Source of the DNA: Dankookia rubra
Lineage (GTDB): Bacteria; Pseudomonadota; Alphaproteobacteria; Acetobacterales; Acetobacteraceae
Direction: 5' to 3'
Assembly (NCBI RefSeq): GCF_004355005.1
Contig: NZ_SMSJ01000017.1
Coordinates: 1 to 64,000 of the forward strand
DNA: 64,000 nucleotides
Shown here: one piece after another, positions 1 through 9,030 of the stretch
How the letters are laid out: every line of letters begins with the position of its first letter
Numbering within the stretch: position 1 is the stretch's first letter
The notes under the pieces: generated by a model
Seen by the model: the letters and a program-made list of their open reading frames with translations, nothing else
The model's database searches: none
Told to the model about the DNA's origin: nothing
Made by a program: the position numbers and the translations under genes

Positions 1-942
1 CGCGGCAGCCCGGCGGGCGCGAGGCTTGCGCGGGGCCGCCTCGGCGCCGTCGGCCTCGGGCGCTGCGCGGCGGGTGCGCGTGGCGCGGCGGCGCGGCGCG
101 GGCTCCTCCCGCGTCGCCCCGTCGTCCTGCTGCGTGTCCTGCATCGCCGTCTCGTCGCCCTGCTCCGCCGCATCCTGCGCGGCGTGGGCTTCGCTCTGCG
201 TGTCGCTGTCCTGCATCGGATCATGTCCCCAGTTCATCAGTGAATACCGCCAACGCGTGTGCTCGATCTCGCCGTCCGGTCGCTGCGCCAGGTGGCGGCG
301 GACGTAGCCGACCACCTTGTGCAGGAAGGCCTCCTCCGCCTCCTCGCCTTCGAGGATCGCCAGGATCCGCCGGCCCGACTGGTGGCCGACCGCCTCGTGT
401 TCGCCTTCGTGCGTCATGCCGACGCTGCGGCTTTCCTCGGTGTCCAGCCAGCGGCGCAGCGCCGCGGCATTCATGTTCACCAGGTCGCGGAAGGCCCGCG
501 TCGCGTCCTCCTCGGATTCCGCCATGCCGTGTCCTTTCCCTTGATGCTGGTGCCGCGCCGCGGCGGCCTTGGCCGCGACATCCCGGGGCTGCGCCGAGAA
601 CTGCCGGCCCGCCGCCAGGTCGCGGCGCTTGGCGGCGGTGCTGCGGTCGTACTCGGCGGGGGAGAGCGCCTCGCGCGCCGCCTTCGGCAGGTAGCGCTCG
701 CCGGTCTCGAGCGACTCGTGGCCGGAGCGCGTGCCCCAGTCTTCCCGCGTCCACTCCGCCAGGTGGTTGTCGGCCGCCTTCTTCCCGAGATAGCCGCCGC
801 CGCGGCGCTTGTACTCGGCGGTGGCAAGCTGCGCCTTGCGCGCCGACCACTGGCCGGGCTCGCCGCCCTTGTCGCCCGCCGTGACTTCGGACTTCACGCT
901 GTCCCAGAGCGCGGGATCGGATTTGCGCGCGACGCCGGCCAT
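1..942 (-). CDS. DUF5872-DUF3140 fusion protein, cut by the left edge
   Basis: The open frame runs from an ATG at 942 to base 1 without a stop, so at least 314 residues are present and the C-terminus is missing. Residues about 1-120 match the DUF5872 pattern (DPALWDSVKSEVTAGDKGG, then a tail of AEYKRRGGGYLGKKAADNHL type). Residues about 140-240 match DUF3140 (LVNMNAAALRRWLDTEES, GHQSGRRIL, HLAQRPDGE, LMNWGHDP). The rest is a low-complexity tail, first Asp/Gln/Glu rich, then Arg/Ala rich. These domains are usually small stand-alone proteins of unknown function, so a fusion is unusual. The tail suggests a disordered, possibly nucleic-acid-contacting segment, which is inference only. Domain names are from memory of the families. 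Confidence 0.7.
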   Translation of the reverse strand, partial: MAGVARKSDPALWDSVKSEVTAGDKGGEPGQWSARKAQLATAEYKRRGGGYLGKKAADNHLAEWTREDWGTRSGHESLETGERYLPKAAREALSPAEYDRSTAAKRRDLAAGRQFSAQPRDVAAKAAAARHQHQGKGHGMAESEEDATRAFRDLVNMNAAALRRWLDTEESRSVGMTHEGEHEAVGHQSGRRILAILEGEEAEEAFLHKVVGYVRRHLAQRPDGEIEHTRWRYSLMNWGHDPMQDSDTQSEAHAAQDAAEQGDETAMQDTQQDDGATREEPAPRRRATRTRRAAPEADGAEAAPRKPRARRAAA

Positions 943-1032
943 GCTGTTTCCCGTGTGTGGCGGTTGCGGCTGGCAACGTCACGACACGGCAAGCGTTCCC
1001 ACGCGCCGCATGGCGACGCGCGCAAGTCGGAG

Positions 1033-1911
1033 TCAGGCGCTGGCGGCGATGCGCAGCGCGGCTTGCAGCGACTCGCCGGGCGCCAGCAGGGACAGGGGAC
1101 CGAAGCGCGCGAAGTCCGGCCGGTTCGGCGCATCCGGCACATGGCTGACCGGCTCGACGCAGAGGATATGGCTGCCGGCCGGCGCGAAGACCTGCAGGTT
1201 GCCGGCCCAGGCGCCGCTGGCCCGCAGCTGCAGCGCCAGGTCGGGACGGACGATCTCCGCCACGCCGTCCCAGCCGGCGAAATGCGTGTCGAGCGCTTCG
1301 TAGGCGGGCTCGGCGCCATCGACGCCGGGGCTCGGCTGCGCGGCGATCGGCAGGCAGCGGGCATCGCGGGCGAAGAGCGTCGTCGCGGCGAAGCGCAGCC
1401 GCGTGCCCGGGGGCCTGGCGAAGAAGGGATGCCAGCCGCAGCCGAAGGGGAAGGGCTGCGCGCCGGCATTGGTCAGGCTGACGGCGAGGCGAAGTCCCGC
1501 CGCCTCCAGCGCCACCTCCAGCCGCGCCTGCCAGTGCCAGGGTACGCCGGCGGCCTCGGCATCGCCCTGCTGCTGTAGCACCGCATGCGCGGCACCCGAT
1601 TCCGCCACCGTCCAGGCGGCGTCGCGCACCAGGCCGTGGATGGCGGTGGCATCGGCCGGGCGGTTGACCGGCAGGTGCCAGGTCGTGCCGCCGACCGGCA
1701 GCCGGCCCTCATCCAGCCGGTTGGTCCAGGGCGCCATCAGGAAGGCGCCGGCGAAGCTGGCATTCGGGTCGGCGCCGAGCGGCAGGGGCGTCAGCACCTC
1801 GATGCCGCGGAAGGCCAGCCTGGCGAAGGCGGCGCCCTGCCCGGGCAGCAGCATCGCCTCCCACCCTGCCGCGGCGAGTACCAGCCCGCCGGCGATGCGC
1901 GCGCCGTCCAT
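1033..1911 (-). CDS. Aldose 1-epimerase (mutarotase) family protein
   Basis: The 292-residue protein belongs to the galactose mutarotase-like family, which interconverts alpha and beta anomers of aldoses. Visible family residues are Arg65 in APWTNRL, His92 in AIHGLV, the catalytic-type His161 in GWHPFF and the catalytic-base Glu253 in CVEPVSH. There is no signal peptide, so it should be cytoplasmic. It starts 1 base after the stop of the uronate dehydrogenase gene, so the two form a tight operon and its substrate is probably the sugar or sugar acid that enzyme handles. Substrate specificity cannot be read from the sequence. Confidence 0.85.
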   Translation of the reverse strand: MDGARIAGGLVLAAAGWEAMLLPGQGAAFARLAFRGIEVLTPLPLGADPNASFAGAFLMAPWTNRLDEGRLPVGGTTWHLPVNRPADATAIHGLVRDAAWTVAESGAAHAVLQQQGDAEAAGVPWHWQARLEVALEAAGLRLAVSLTNAGAQPFPFGCGWHPFFARPPGTRLRFAATTLFARDARCLPIAAQPSPGVDGAEPAYEALDTHFAGWDGVAEIVRPDLALQLRASGAWAGNLQVFAPAGSHILCVEPVSHVPDAPNRPDFARFGPLSLLAPGESLQAALRIAASA

Positions 1912-1912
1912 C

Positions 1913-2758
1913 TCAGTCGAGGTCGAAGGCGTCGGGCGCCGAGGGCTTGCCGCGGGAATAGTCGATCGCGGTATAGCCGCCGCCCTGGTAGCGCTCGATC
2001 ACCGGGTTGCCCGAGGTGATGTGGCCGACCTTGTCGCGGAAGCCCTCGGCCGTGTCCCGCGGCTGCCAGCCGATGCGGTCGCGGTGGTCACGGCCCCAGA
2101 AGCTGGCCGGGTTGTTCGAGCAGGCCCAGATCACGCAATGGCCGGAGCGCGGCGCGGTGACCGCGGCCTCGCAGAGCCGGACCAGGTCGGCGAAGGAGAG
2201 CCAGGTCGCCAGCATCCGCGCCTCGGCCGGTTCCGGGAAGCAGGAGCCGATGCGGAAGTTGACGTTCTCCACGCCGTGCTTGTCCCAGTAGGTGCGGCCC
2301 ATGAGCTCGCCATAGGCCTTCGACAGCCCGTAGAAGCCGTCGGGCCGGAAGGCGCAGTCGACGTCGAGCTTCGCCGCGTTGCCCTGCGGGCGCTCATGGA
2401 AGCCGATCGCGTGGTTCGAGCTGGCGAAGATCACCCGCGCCCGTTCCCGCCGGGCTGCCTCGTAGACGTGGTAGAGGCCCTGGATGTTCGGGCCCAGCAC
2501 GGTGCCGAAGGGCTGCTCCACGCTGATGCCGCCGAAATGCAGGATGGCGCCGCAGCCTTCCGCCAGCCGCAGCAGGCCGACGCCGTCGGCCAGGTCCATG
2601 CGGGTGAAGCTGGCGCGCTCAGGGACCGGGTCCGGGAAGGGCGCGATGTCGGTCAGCCGCAGGGTCCAGCCCAGGGCCGTGAGCTCCCGCGCCAGGACGC
2701 GGCCGAGATTGCCGGAGGCGCCGGTGAGGAGGACGGGCTTGGCGGGGGCTGCGGGCAT
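1913..2758 (-). CDS. udh: Uronate dehydrogenase-like NAD-dependent SDR
   Basis: The 281-residue extended short-chain dehydrogenase has a Rossmann motif LLTGASGNLGR (residues about 10-20), a Ser in FASSN (about 114) and the YGLSK catalytic pair (Tyr143, Lys147). It follows the uronate dehydrogenase pattern closely, including the VYEAARRE, NFRIGSCFPEP and RMLATWLS segments. Known members oxidise glucuronate or galacturonate with NAD to the aldarolactone, the first step of oxidative uronate catabolism. The start at 2758 is preferred because the fold begins right after it; an upstream in-frame ATG would add 93 unrelated residues. It lies with galM and divergent from a TRAP binding protein, which fits uptake and oxidation of uronic acids. 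Confidence 0.82.
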   Translation of the reverse strand: MPAAPAKPVLLTGASGNLGRVLARELTALGWTLRLTDIAPFPDPVPERASFTRMDLADGVGLLRLAEGCGAILHFGGISVEQPFGTVLGPNIQGLYHVYEAARRERARVIFASSNHAIGFHERPQGNAAKLDVDCAFRPDGFYGLSKAYGELMGRTYWDKHGVENVNFRIGSCFPEPAEARMLATWLSFADLVRLCEAAVTAPRSGHCVIWACSNNPASFWGRDHRDRIGWQPRDTAEGFRDKVGHITSGNPVIERYQGGGYTAIDYSRGKPSAPDAFDLD

Positions 2759-2859
2759 CGGACTGGGCTCCTGGACGGGGCGCGCAGACTGCACCGGCAC
2801 CGCGTCCGGGTGAAGGGCAGGCCCGGCCGCGGGACGGGATACGAAATTGCTGGCACCGA

Positions 2860-2908
2860 CCCTGTCGCTTCCGACATTGTAGCGGAAGCCGCAACGACGG
2901 CGACAGGG
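2860..2908 (+). promoter_or_regulatory. Nested inverted repeats in the dctP leader, overlapping the RBS
   Basis: Outer arms CCCTGTCGC (2860-2868) and GCGACAGGG (2900-2908) are a perfect 9-bp inverted repeat. Inside it, GCTTCCG (2867-2873) and CGGAAGC (2883-2889) form a second 7-bp inverted repeat with a 9-base spacer; the two 5' arms share two bases. The Shine-Dalgarno-like AGGGAG (2905-2910) lies half inside the outer 3' arm, 8 bases before the ATG at 2919. As RNA this could hide the ribosome site; as DNA it could be an operator in the udh/dctP divergent region. Function is inferred from layout. Confidence 0.5.
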
Positions 2909-2918
2909 AGCGTTTCGA

Positions 2919-4001
2919 ATGGACCGTAGAGTATTGCTTGGCGCCGCCGGTGCCGCCGCCGCGCTGGCCGCGCCCGCCATCGCGCAGACCCAGAATCCTG
3001 AAATCCGCTGGCGCATGCCCAGTTCCTTCCCCCGCAACCTCGATGTGCTCTACGGCAGCTGCGAGAAGCTGAGCCAGCGCGTCGCGCAGCTGACCGACGG
3101 CAGGTTCCGCATCACCCCCTTCCCGGCCGGCGAGATCGTGCCGGCCTTGCAGGTGCTGGATTCGGTGCAGCAGGGCTCGGTCGAATGCGGCCATACCCCG
3201 GCGCTGTTCTACTACGGCAAGGAGACCGCGCTGGCCTTCTTTACCTGCGTGCCCTTCGGCATGAACCGCCGGCAGATGGCCGCCTGGATGCGCTACGGCG
3301 ACGGGCAGAAGCTGGCGGAGGAGATGTTCGCCAACTTCAATTGCATCTTCATGAACTTCGGCGACACCGGAACCCAGATGGGCGGCTGGTTCCGGCGGGA
3401 GATGAAGACGCTCGAGGATGTCAAGGGGCTCAAGTTCCGCATCTCCGGCCTCGGCGGCCTGCTCTTCGAACGGCTTGGCGCGGTGCCGACCCAGATCGCA
3501 CCGGGCGACATCTACCCGGCGCTGGAACGCGGCGTCATCGACGCCGCCGAGTTCATCGGCCCCTACGACGACGAGAAGCTGGGGCTGAACCGCATCGCCC
3601 GCTTCTACTATGCGCCGGGCTTCTGGGAGCCCTGCTCGATGGGCGGCTTTATCGCCAACAAGCAGGCCTGGGCGGCGCTGCCGGCGCAGTACCGCGCCGC
3701 GGTCGAGGTGGCGCTTGCCGAGATCGACACCGACCAGAATGCACGGTTCGACGCCTGGAACCCGCCGGCGCTGCGCCGGCTGATCGCCGGCGGCGCCCAG
3801 CTCCGCGCCTGGCCGCGCGAGATCCTGCAGGCCGCTTGGCGCGAGTCGCACGGGCTGTACGAGGACCTTTCGGCCAAGAACCCGAACTTCAAGAAGGTGT
3901 GGGAAAATTACCGGGCCTTCAGGAACGAGCAGTACCAGTGGTTCCGCGTTGCGGAGAACCCCTACGAGACCTTCGCCTTCGCCGAAGCCGCGCGGTCCTG
4001 A
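2919..4001 (+). CDS. TRAP transporter solute-binding protein (DctP family), copy 1
   Basis: The 360-residue periplasmic binding protein has an N-terminal RRVLLGAAG stretch and Ala-rich core ending APAIAQ, consistent with a Tat-type signal. The mature part follows the DctP/TakP-like pattern: [37 protein letters not shown], and [15 protein letters not shown] in the ligand-binding region. Such proteins deliver organic acids or keto acids to DctQM membrane subunits. No DctQ or DctM gene is present in the window, so it is an orphan. A close paralogue lies at 5717. The nested inverted repeat over its ribosome site suggests control of expression. Divergent uronate dehydrogenase makes a uronic or keto acid ligand plausible. 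Confidence 0.9.
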   Translation: MDRRVLLGAAGAAAALAAPAIAQTQNPEIRWRMPSSFPRNLDVLYGSCEKLSQRVAQLTDGRFRITPFPAGEIVPALQVLDSVQQGSVECGHTPALFYYGKETALAFFTCVPFGMNRRQMAAWMRYGDGQKLAEEMFANFNCIFMNFGDTGTQMGGWFRREMKTLEDVKGLKFRISGLGGLLFERLGAVPTQIAPGDIYPALERGVIDAAEFIGPYDDEKLGLNRIARFYYAPGFWEPCSMGGFIANKQAWAALPAQYRAAVEVALAEIDTDQNARFDAWNPPALRRLIAGGAQLRAWPREILQAAWRESHGLYEDLSAKNPNFKKVWENYRAFRNEQYQWFRVAENPYETFAFAEAARS

Positions 4002-4058
4002 GCCGCGCCGCCCCGGGCGGTATCGCCCGGGGCATCGGCGGGCTAGCCTGCCGGCATC

Positions 4059-5498
4059 GTGCGCGACACCCCTGCCCCGCTCCCGCCAGCCCCGCCCGTC
4101 ACCTTCAGCGAAGGCGAGGTGCGGCTGATCGTCATGGGGCTGATGCTGGCGCTGTTCCTTTCCAGCCTCGACCAGACCATCGTCGCCACCGCGCTCTCGA
4201 CCATCGCCGGCGATCTCGGCGGCTGGTCGCTGATGCCCTGGGTGGTCAGCGCCTATCTCATCGCCTCCACCGTCACCACGCCGATCTATGGCCGGCTGTC
4301 CGACCTTTATGGCAGGCGGCCGGTGCTGCTGGCCTCGATCTCGCTCTTCGCGCTCGGCGCGGTGTGCTCGGCCCTCGCACCCAGCATGGGCGCGCTGGTC
4401 GCCGCGCGGGCGCTGCAGGGCCTCGGCGGCGGCGGGCTGCGCGCCATATCGCTCGCCGTGGTCGGCGACATCCTGCCGCCGCGGGAGCGCGGCCGGGTGC
4501 AGGGGTATCTCTCCGCCACCTTCGCCACGGCGAATATCGGCGGTCCGGTGCTGGGCGGACTCTTCGTCGAATACCTGTCCTGGCAATGGATCTTCTGGAT
4601 CAACCTGCCGCTCGGCGCCGCCGCCTTCGCCGCGACCTACTTCCAGCTGCGCCGGCTGCCGCGGCCGAACAAGCGGCCGCGGATCGACTGGCTGGGGGCG
4701 CTGCTGATCCTGCTCTCCTGCACCCCGGTGCTGATCGGCATCACCCTGGTGCAGCGCGCCGGGCATTGGGCGGCACCGGAGGCCTGGGGCTGCTTCGCGC
4801 TGGGCGCCGTCTTCCTCGTCTGGCTGATCGCGCAGGAAAGGGTGGCGCCGCAGCCGATGCTGCCGCTGCACCTGTTCGGCAACGGCATCTTCCGCATGGC
4901 CATCGCGGTGACCGGCCTGGCGTCCATGGTGATGATGTCGCTGACCGTGCTGGTGCCGCTGCACTACCAGATGGTCGGCGGGCTCTCGGCCAAGGATGCC
5001 GGCCTGCGCATGATCGCCATGACGCTCGGCAGCGTCACCGGGAGCTTCCTGGCGGGGCAGGCGGTGACGAGGACCGGGCGCTACCGCTACCTGACGCTGA
5101 TCGGCTCCTCCACCGCCACCGTCATGTGCCTGGCGATCGCCTGGGCCGGGCTCGGCCATTCGCTGGCGCTCGACACCGGCGCGACGCTGCTGCTCGGGCT
5201 GGCCTTCGGCTGCCAGTTCTCGCCCATCACCGTCACCATCCAGAATGCGGTGGATCCGCGCGACGGCGGCATCGCGGTGGCCTGCATGATGTTCTTCCGG
5301 CTGATGGGCGGCGCCTTCGGGGTGGCGATCCTCTCGGCCCTGCTGCTCGGGCGGCTGCCCGAACACGGCGCGGCGGCCGACCCGGCCGCGGCGGCGCGGG
5401 CCTTCTCCCTGGTCTTCCTGGCCGCCGCCGGCTTCGCCGCGCTCTGCCTGGTGGCGGCGCTGCGGCTGCGGGAGATCCCGCTGCGCGGCCGGGACTGA
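4059..5498 (+). CDS. MFS transporter, DHA2 (EmrB/QacA-like) type
   Basis: The 479-residue multi-pass membrane protein starts at a GTG. It has the DHA2 signature in helix 1 (SLDQTIVATALSTIAGDLGG), the helix 2-3 loop GRLSDLYGRRPV, and motif C-like GPVLGG in helix 5. Length and hydrophobicity fit a 14-helix proton-driven exporter. Members commonly expel drugs or other small hydrophobic compounds, but the substrate cannot be predicted. It sits 57 bases behind dctP copy 1 and ahead of copy 2 on the same strand. Its ribosome site is weak. Whether it belongs to the same transcript as the binding proteins is unclear. Confidence 0.88.
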   Translation: MRDTPAPLPPAPPVTFSEGEVRLIVMGLMLALFLSSLDQTIVATALSTIAGDLGGWSLMPWVVSAYLIASTVTTPIYGRLSDLYGRRPVLLASISLFALGAVCSALAPSMGALVAARALQGLGGGGLRAISLAVVGDILPPRERGRVQGYLSATFATANIGGPVLGGLFVEYLSWQWIFWINLPLGAAAFAATYFQLRRLPRPNKRPRIDWLGALLILLSCTPVLIGITLVQRAGHWAAPEAWGCFALGAVFLVWLIAQERVAPQPMLPLHLFGNGIFRMAIAVTGLASMVMMSLTVLVPLHYQMVGGLSAKDAGLRMIAMTLGSVTGSFLAGQAVTRTGRYRYLTLIGSSTATVMCLAIAWAGLGHSLALDTGATLLLGLAFGCQFSPITVTIQNAVDPRDGGIAVACMMFFRLMGGAFGVAILSALLLGRLPEHGAAADPAAAARAFSLVFLAAAGFAALCLVAALRLREIPLRGRD

Positions 5499-5561
5499 TG
5501 CCGGGCGCACGAAGGTCATACCGCCGTGCCCCCCGGGCGCCGGGCGCGGTGCCTCCGCACG

Positions 5562-5630
5562 GCTTGGCTTCGCCCTATTGGCGGCGGGCGCCATTCGGCG
5601 CCTCGGCCCTGCGGGCCGGAACGTCGTGCG
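5562..5630. repeat. GC-rich palindromic element related to the atpD-atpC spacer
   Basis: This stretch holds two perfect hairpins: GGCGCC-ATTC-GGCGCC (5587-5602) and GGCCC-TGC-GGGCC (5605-5617). Read on the plus strand it resembles the minus strand of the atp spacer at 9480-9557: both share CTTGGCT, then a GGCG..GGC hairpin, GCCTCGGC and GGGCCG in the same order. This suggests a small dispersed palindromic repeat family. No T-run follows, so it is not a classic terminator. Confidence 0.4.
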
Positions 5631-5716
5631 TCAGGTATCGGCGATGGCGGCGCGTTGCGCCGCGAGGCCAATACATTACACTCCATACACAAGAATCGTG
5701 AGGGAGCCATGTCCGC

Positions 5717-6796
5717 ATGAACCGCCGGTCCATCCTCGGCGCGGCCGCCGCCGCCCCGGTGCTCGCCGCCCCCGCAATCGCCCAGACCCAGAACCCCGAG
5801 ATCCGCTGGCGGCTGCAGTCGAGCTTCCCGAAGAACCTCGACATCCTGTTCTTCGGCGCCGAGACGATCAGCAAGCGCGTGGCGGAGCTGACCGACAACC
5901 GCTTCCAGATCCGCGCCTTCTCCGCCGGCGAGATCGCGCCGCCGCTGCAGGTGCTGGACGCGGTGCAGAACGGCACCATCGAATGCGGCCAGACCGCGCT
6001 GTACTACTACATCGGCAAGGACCCGGCGCTGAGCTTCTTCACCTCGATGCCCTTCGGCGGGAATTACCGCCAGCAGGGCGCCTGGATGAAGCGCGGCGGC
6101 GGCAACGAGCTCTGCGCCGAGATGCTGCGGGAGTTCAACTGCATCGGCTTCCTCTGCGGCGATACCGGCACGCAGATGGGTGGCTGGTTCAGGAACGAAG
6201 TGAAGTCGCTGGCCGACATGCAGGGGCTGAAGTTCCGCATCGCCGGCCTCGGCGGGCGGGTCTTCCAGCGGATCGGCGCGGTGCCGACCCTGGTCCCGGC
6301 CTCCGACATCTACCCCGCGCTCGAGCGCGGCACGATCGACGCGGCGGAGTTCGTCGGGCCCTACGACGACGAGAAGCTCGGCTTCCAGCGCGTGGCGAAA
6401 TACTACTACGGGCCGGGCTTCTGGGAGCCCTGCGCCCGCGGCCACCTGGTGATCGGCCAGAAGGCCTGGGACCCGCTGCCGGACGCCTACAAGTCGGCCA
6501 TCCAGGTCGCCTGCATCGAGACCGAGCTGGAGATGGTCGCCCGCTACGACCACCAGAACCCGCTGGCGCTGCGCCGACTGGTCGCCGCAGGCGCCCAGCT
6601 GCGGGCCTGGCCGCGCGACGTGCTGCAGGCCTCGTGGAAGGCCACGCATGAGATGATCGAGGAAATGGCCGCCAAGGACGCGCGGTTCAAGCGGATCTGG
6701 GAGAGCTACAAGCCCTACCGCGACGACCAATTCCAGTGGGCCCGCATCGCCGACAACGCCTACGACAACTTCGCCTTCACCGCGGCGGCGCGGTAG
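5717..6796 (+). CDS. TRAP transporter solute-binding protein (DctP family), copy 2
   Basis: The 359-residue protein is a clear paralogue of the product at 2919. The leader (RRSILGAA...[14 protein letters not shown]), [22 protein letters not shown] and [15 protein letters not shown] correspond one to one. The RR leader again suggests Tat export. Differences cluster in likely ligand-contact segments, such as the end of the first lobe, so the copies may bind different acids. No DctQM genes are nearby. Its 3' end overlaps the convergent xylanase gene by 20 bases. Upstream lies a 218-base gap with the palindromic element. Confidence 0.9.
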   Translation: MNRRSILGAAAAAPVLAAPAIAQTQNPEIRWRLQSSFPKNLDILFFGAETISKRVAELTDNRFQIRAFSAGEIAPPLQVLDAVQNGTIECGQTALYYYIGKDPALSFFTSMPFGGNYRQQGAWMKRGGGNELCAEMLREFNCIGFLCGDTGTQMGGWFRNEVKSLADMQGLKFRIAGLGGRVFQRIGAVPTLVPASDIYPALERGTIDAAEFVGPYDDEKLGFQRVAKYYYGPGFWEPCARGHLVIGQKAWDPLPDAYKSAIQVACIETELEMVARYDHQNPLALRRLVAAGAQLRAWPRDVLQASWKATHEMIEEMAAKDARFKRIWESYKPYRDDQFQWARIADNAYDNFAFTAAAR

Positions 6797-7979
6797 CCCG
6801 CGCCGCGAAGGCCCGGTCCAGCGCCTGCCACATCGGCTTGCGCCGGCCCTCGGCGTCCAGCGGCAGGCCACGATGCATGCCTCCATCCTTGCGGGCGACA
6901 TCCTTGTCCGTCGCCAGCCAGCTGTCCTTGTCGGACAGGCCCCAGGTCAGCACGGTGCGGCAGCCTTCCGCCAGCGCAGTGCCGACCACCGCTTCGACCC
7001 GCGCCGCCACCAGCGCATCCCGCGCCGCGAGGTCGGGCGGCACCGCCGCCGCCTCCCGCACGTCGAGCTCGGTCAGCAGGATCGCCAGGCCGAGCCCCCG
7101 CACCTCCCGCAGGAAGGCGGCGAAGGGCTCCGGCCGGAAGGGCTCGTCCATGATCAGGTGCGCCTGGATGCCCAGCGCATCCACCGGCACCCGCGCCGCC
7201 ACCATCCGCCGCAGCAGCCGCAGCACGCGCTGGCGCTTCTCCTCGGCGAAGGGCGTGTCGCCCTCGATCCCATAGTCGTTGTAGGTCAGCCGCAGGGTGC
7301 GGTCGCGCTCGCGTGCCAGCTGGAAGGCAAGGTCGACATAGCCGGGGCCGAGTGCGCGCAGCCAGGGCGTGTCGCGCAGGTCGCCGACCGCCGGCGTCGG
7401 CTCGGCGAAGGGGCCGCCGGCATTCGCCACCGCCTCGTTCACCACGTCCCAGTCGCGGATCACCCGGGCGGTGCGGGACAGCACGGCGTCGACATGCGCA
7501 GCGAGCAGCGCGCGGGCACGGGCCGGCCCTTCCGCCAGCGCCGCGGCCAGCCAGTCCGGCATCGCCTGGTGCCAGACCAGGGCATGGCCGCGCACCTGCT
7601 GGGCGTTGCGGGCGGCGAAATCCAGCACGGCGCCGAGCGGGGCGAAGTCGAACCGCCCTTCCTCCGGCTGCAGCGCCGCCCACTTGCCTTCCCATTCCGG
7701 GACCAGGAGCCGCGGCTCGCTCGCCATCTGGCGGGCATAGGCCGCGTCGGCCATCCGGCCGGTGTTGAAGGCCGCGCCGAACAGGATGCCATGCGCCCGG
7801 GCCCGGGCGCCGAGGCCAAGGGAAGACTGGGCCGCGGCACCGCGGGCCAGCACGGCGGCCCCTGCGCCGGCGAGGAGGGAGCGGCGGCGCGGGCGCAGCG
7901 TCAGGCGGCCCGGGCCAGGGCGGGGGCGGGGGCGGTCACCTGCCGCAGCGAAGCGCGGAAGCGGTCGCGCCGCCAGCAC
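6777..7979 (-). CDS. Endo-1,4-beta-xylanase, GH10 family
   Basis: This is a glycoside hydrolase family 10 enzyme, which cuts the xylan backbone with retention. The acid/base Glu182 lies in DWDVVNEAV and the nucleophile Glu304 in LLTELDV; HALVWHQ (about 132-138) and [11 protein letters not shown] near the end are further signatures. The N-terminus has [21 protein letters not shown], a convincing Tat-type signal, so export is expected. The ATG at 7979 overlaps the upstream gene by 79 bases; a CTG or similar start nearer the twin-arginine motif is possible because no closer ATG or GTG exists. The catalytic domain is complete, with no carbohydrate-binding module. Confidence 0.88.
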   Translation of the reverse strand: MLAARPLPRFAAAGDRPRPRPGPGRLTLRPRRRSLLAGAGAAVLARGAAAQSSLGLGARARAHGILFGAAFNTGRMADAAYARQMASEPRLLVPEWEGKWAALQPEEGRFDFAPLGAVLDFAARNAQQVRGHALVWHQAMPDWLAAALAEGPARARALLAAHVDAVLSRTARVIRDWDVVNEAVANAGGPFAEPTPAVGDLRDTPWLRALGPGYVDLAFQLARERDRTLRLTYNDYGIEGDTPFAEEKRQRVLRLLRRMVAARVPVDALGIQAHLIMDEPFRPEPFAAFLREVRGLGLAILLTELDVREAAAVPPDLAARDALVAARVEAVVGTALAEGCRTVLTWGLSDKDSWLATDKDVARKDGGMHRGLPLDAEGRRKPMWQALDRAFAARATAPPR

Positions 7980-8758
7980 AGCAGCCGCCAGGCGCCGCGC
8001 GCCGCGAGCACCGAGAGCCGGCCGCGCGGCTCCAGCCCGATCGACTTGAACACCATGCCCATGCCGCGTTCGATATGCCGGAAGCGGTAGAAATTCATCG
8101 CGCGGCCCATGTAGCCGGCAATGCAGCGGTCATGGCTGTAGGGGGTGGCGGGATCCTCGTTCGAGCAGTGGAAGGCGAAGGCGAGTTCGTCGTCCTCCGA
8201 CTCGCCGATCCGCCCGGCGGCCACCTTCAGCCGCTGCAGGAAGGACAGGTCCTCCCGCGCCAGGTAGCGTTTCATGTGGTCGTAGAAGAGCTTGAAGTGG
8301 CGGTACTCGTCGGCGGCGATCAGCCGGCAGACCTCCTTCAGCACAGGCTCCTCGGTCGCCTCAGCGAGCGCCGTGTAGTAGCTGCTGGTCCCGGTCTCGA
8401 CCATGCAGCGGGCGATCAGCTCCCCGGTGCGGGACCCGCGGATGGAGGCATCGGCGTTGATGTCGATCTTGTAGCCGGCGCGATAGCGGCCAAAGGCCTC
8501 GGCATAGTTCCAGCCCGGATCGGCCAGCTCTCCCCAGCGTCCCAGCGCGTCGCCGTGCTGGATCTCCTCCACCGCCCAGTTCTCGGCGGCCCGGTGGAAG
8601 TCCGGGTCGTCGCAGAAGACGCCCTTGAGGTACAAGGCATAATCGTCGCCGTTGCGCTCGACCATCGCCGCCGCCTTGACCAGGGGCACGATCTCCGGGT
8701 CCAGCTTCGACGGATCGAAGCGATCCCAGCTCACCTGCTCGACACGCCAGTGCTTCAT
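7901..8758 (-). CDS. Ferritin-like di-iron protein
   Basis: The 285-residue protein has a four-helix di-iron pattern. Two ExxH motifs are visible, EEIQH (Glu65, His68) and DEYRH (Glu151, His154), with further candidate ligands Glu34 in AMVERNGDD and Glu121 in CMVETGTSS. This resembles rubrerythrin or acyl-ACP-desaturase-like proteins, but the substrate is unknown. No signal peptide is seen. Its C-terminal tail is Ala/Pro rich and overlaps the start of the xylanase gene on the same strand, so the two may be co-transcribed although no functional link is obvious. Confidence 0.75.
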   Translation of the reverse strand: MKHWRVEQVSWDRFDPSKLDPEIVPLVKAAAMVERNGDDYALYLKGVFCDDPDFHRAAENWAVEEIQHGDALGRWGELADPGWNYAEAFGRYRAGYKIDINADASIRGSRTGELIARCMVETGTSSYYTALAEATEEPVLKEVCRLIAADEYRHFKLFYDHMKRYLAREDLSFLQRLKVAAGRIGESEDDELAFAFHCSNEDPATPYSHDRCIAGYMGRAMNFYRFRHIERGMGMVFKSIGLEPRGRLSVLAARGAWRLLCWRRDRFRASLRQVTAPAPALARAA

Positions 8759-8975
8759 GCTGTCCCCACGGCCCGATGCGGGCCGGCCAACCCCCGTTGT
8801 CCCGCGACGGCATCCTGCCGCGCAGCGTCACGGCCCGCCGCGCGGCGCCACGGCAACGTCGCGGTGCCCCCCATGTTCGCCAAGCCGGCAGCGGTTTCAA
8901 CCCACGTGGCGCCCCGGACACAGCGTTGCCAGCAAAAAAGCCTCACTGTGGCGGAATCGCTATGCCTTTGATACG

Positions 8976-9005
8976 AAAAGGGCCGGGGCGCTGCCGCCCC
9001 GGCCC
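8976..9005 (-). terminator. Rho-independent terminator of the atp operon
   Basis: A perfect 10-bp stem (8980-8989 with 8996-9005, GGGCCGGGGC and its complement) with a 6-base loop is followed, on the minus strand, by CTTTTC. It lies 26 bases past the atpC stop and ends the ATP synthase transcript. Confidence 0.8.
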
Positions 9006-9030
9006 GGTCCGTTCAAGGATACGGAGCGGC

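Noticed and set aside
2619-5594. A 991-codon minus-strand frame over dctP and the MFS gene.
   Set aside because: Shadow of two strong plus-strand genes; low-complexity translation.
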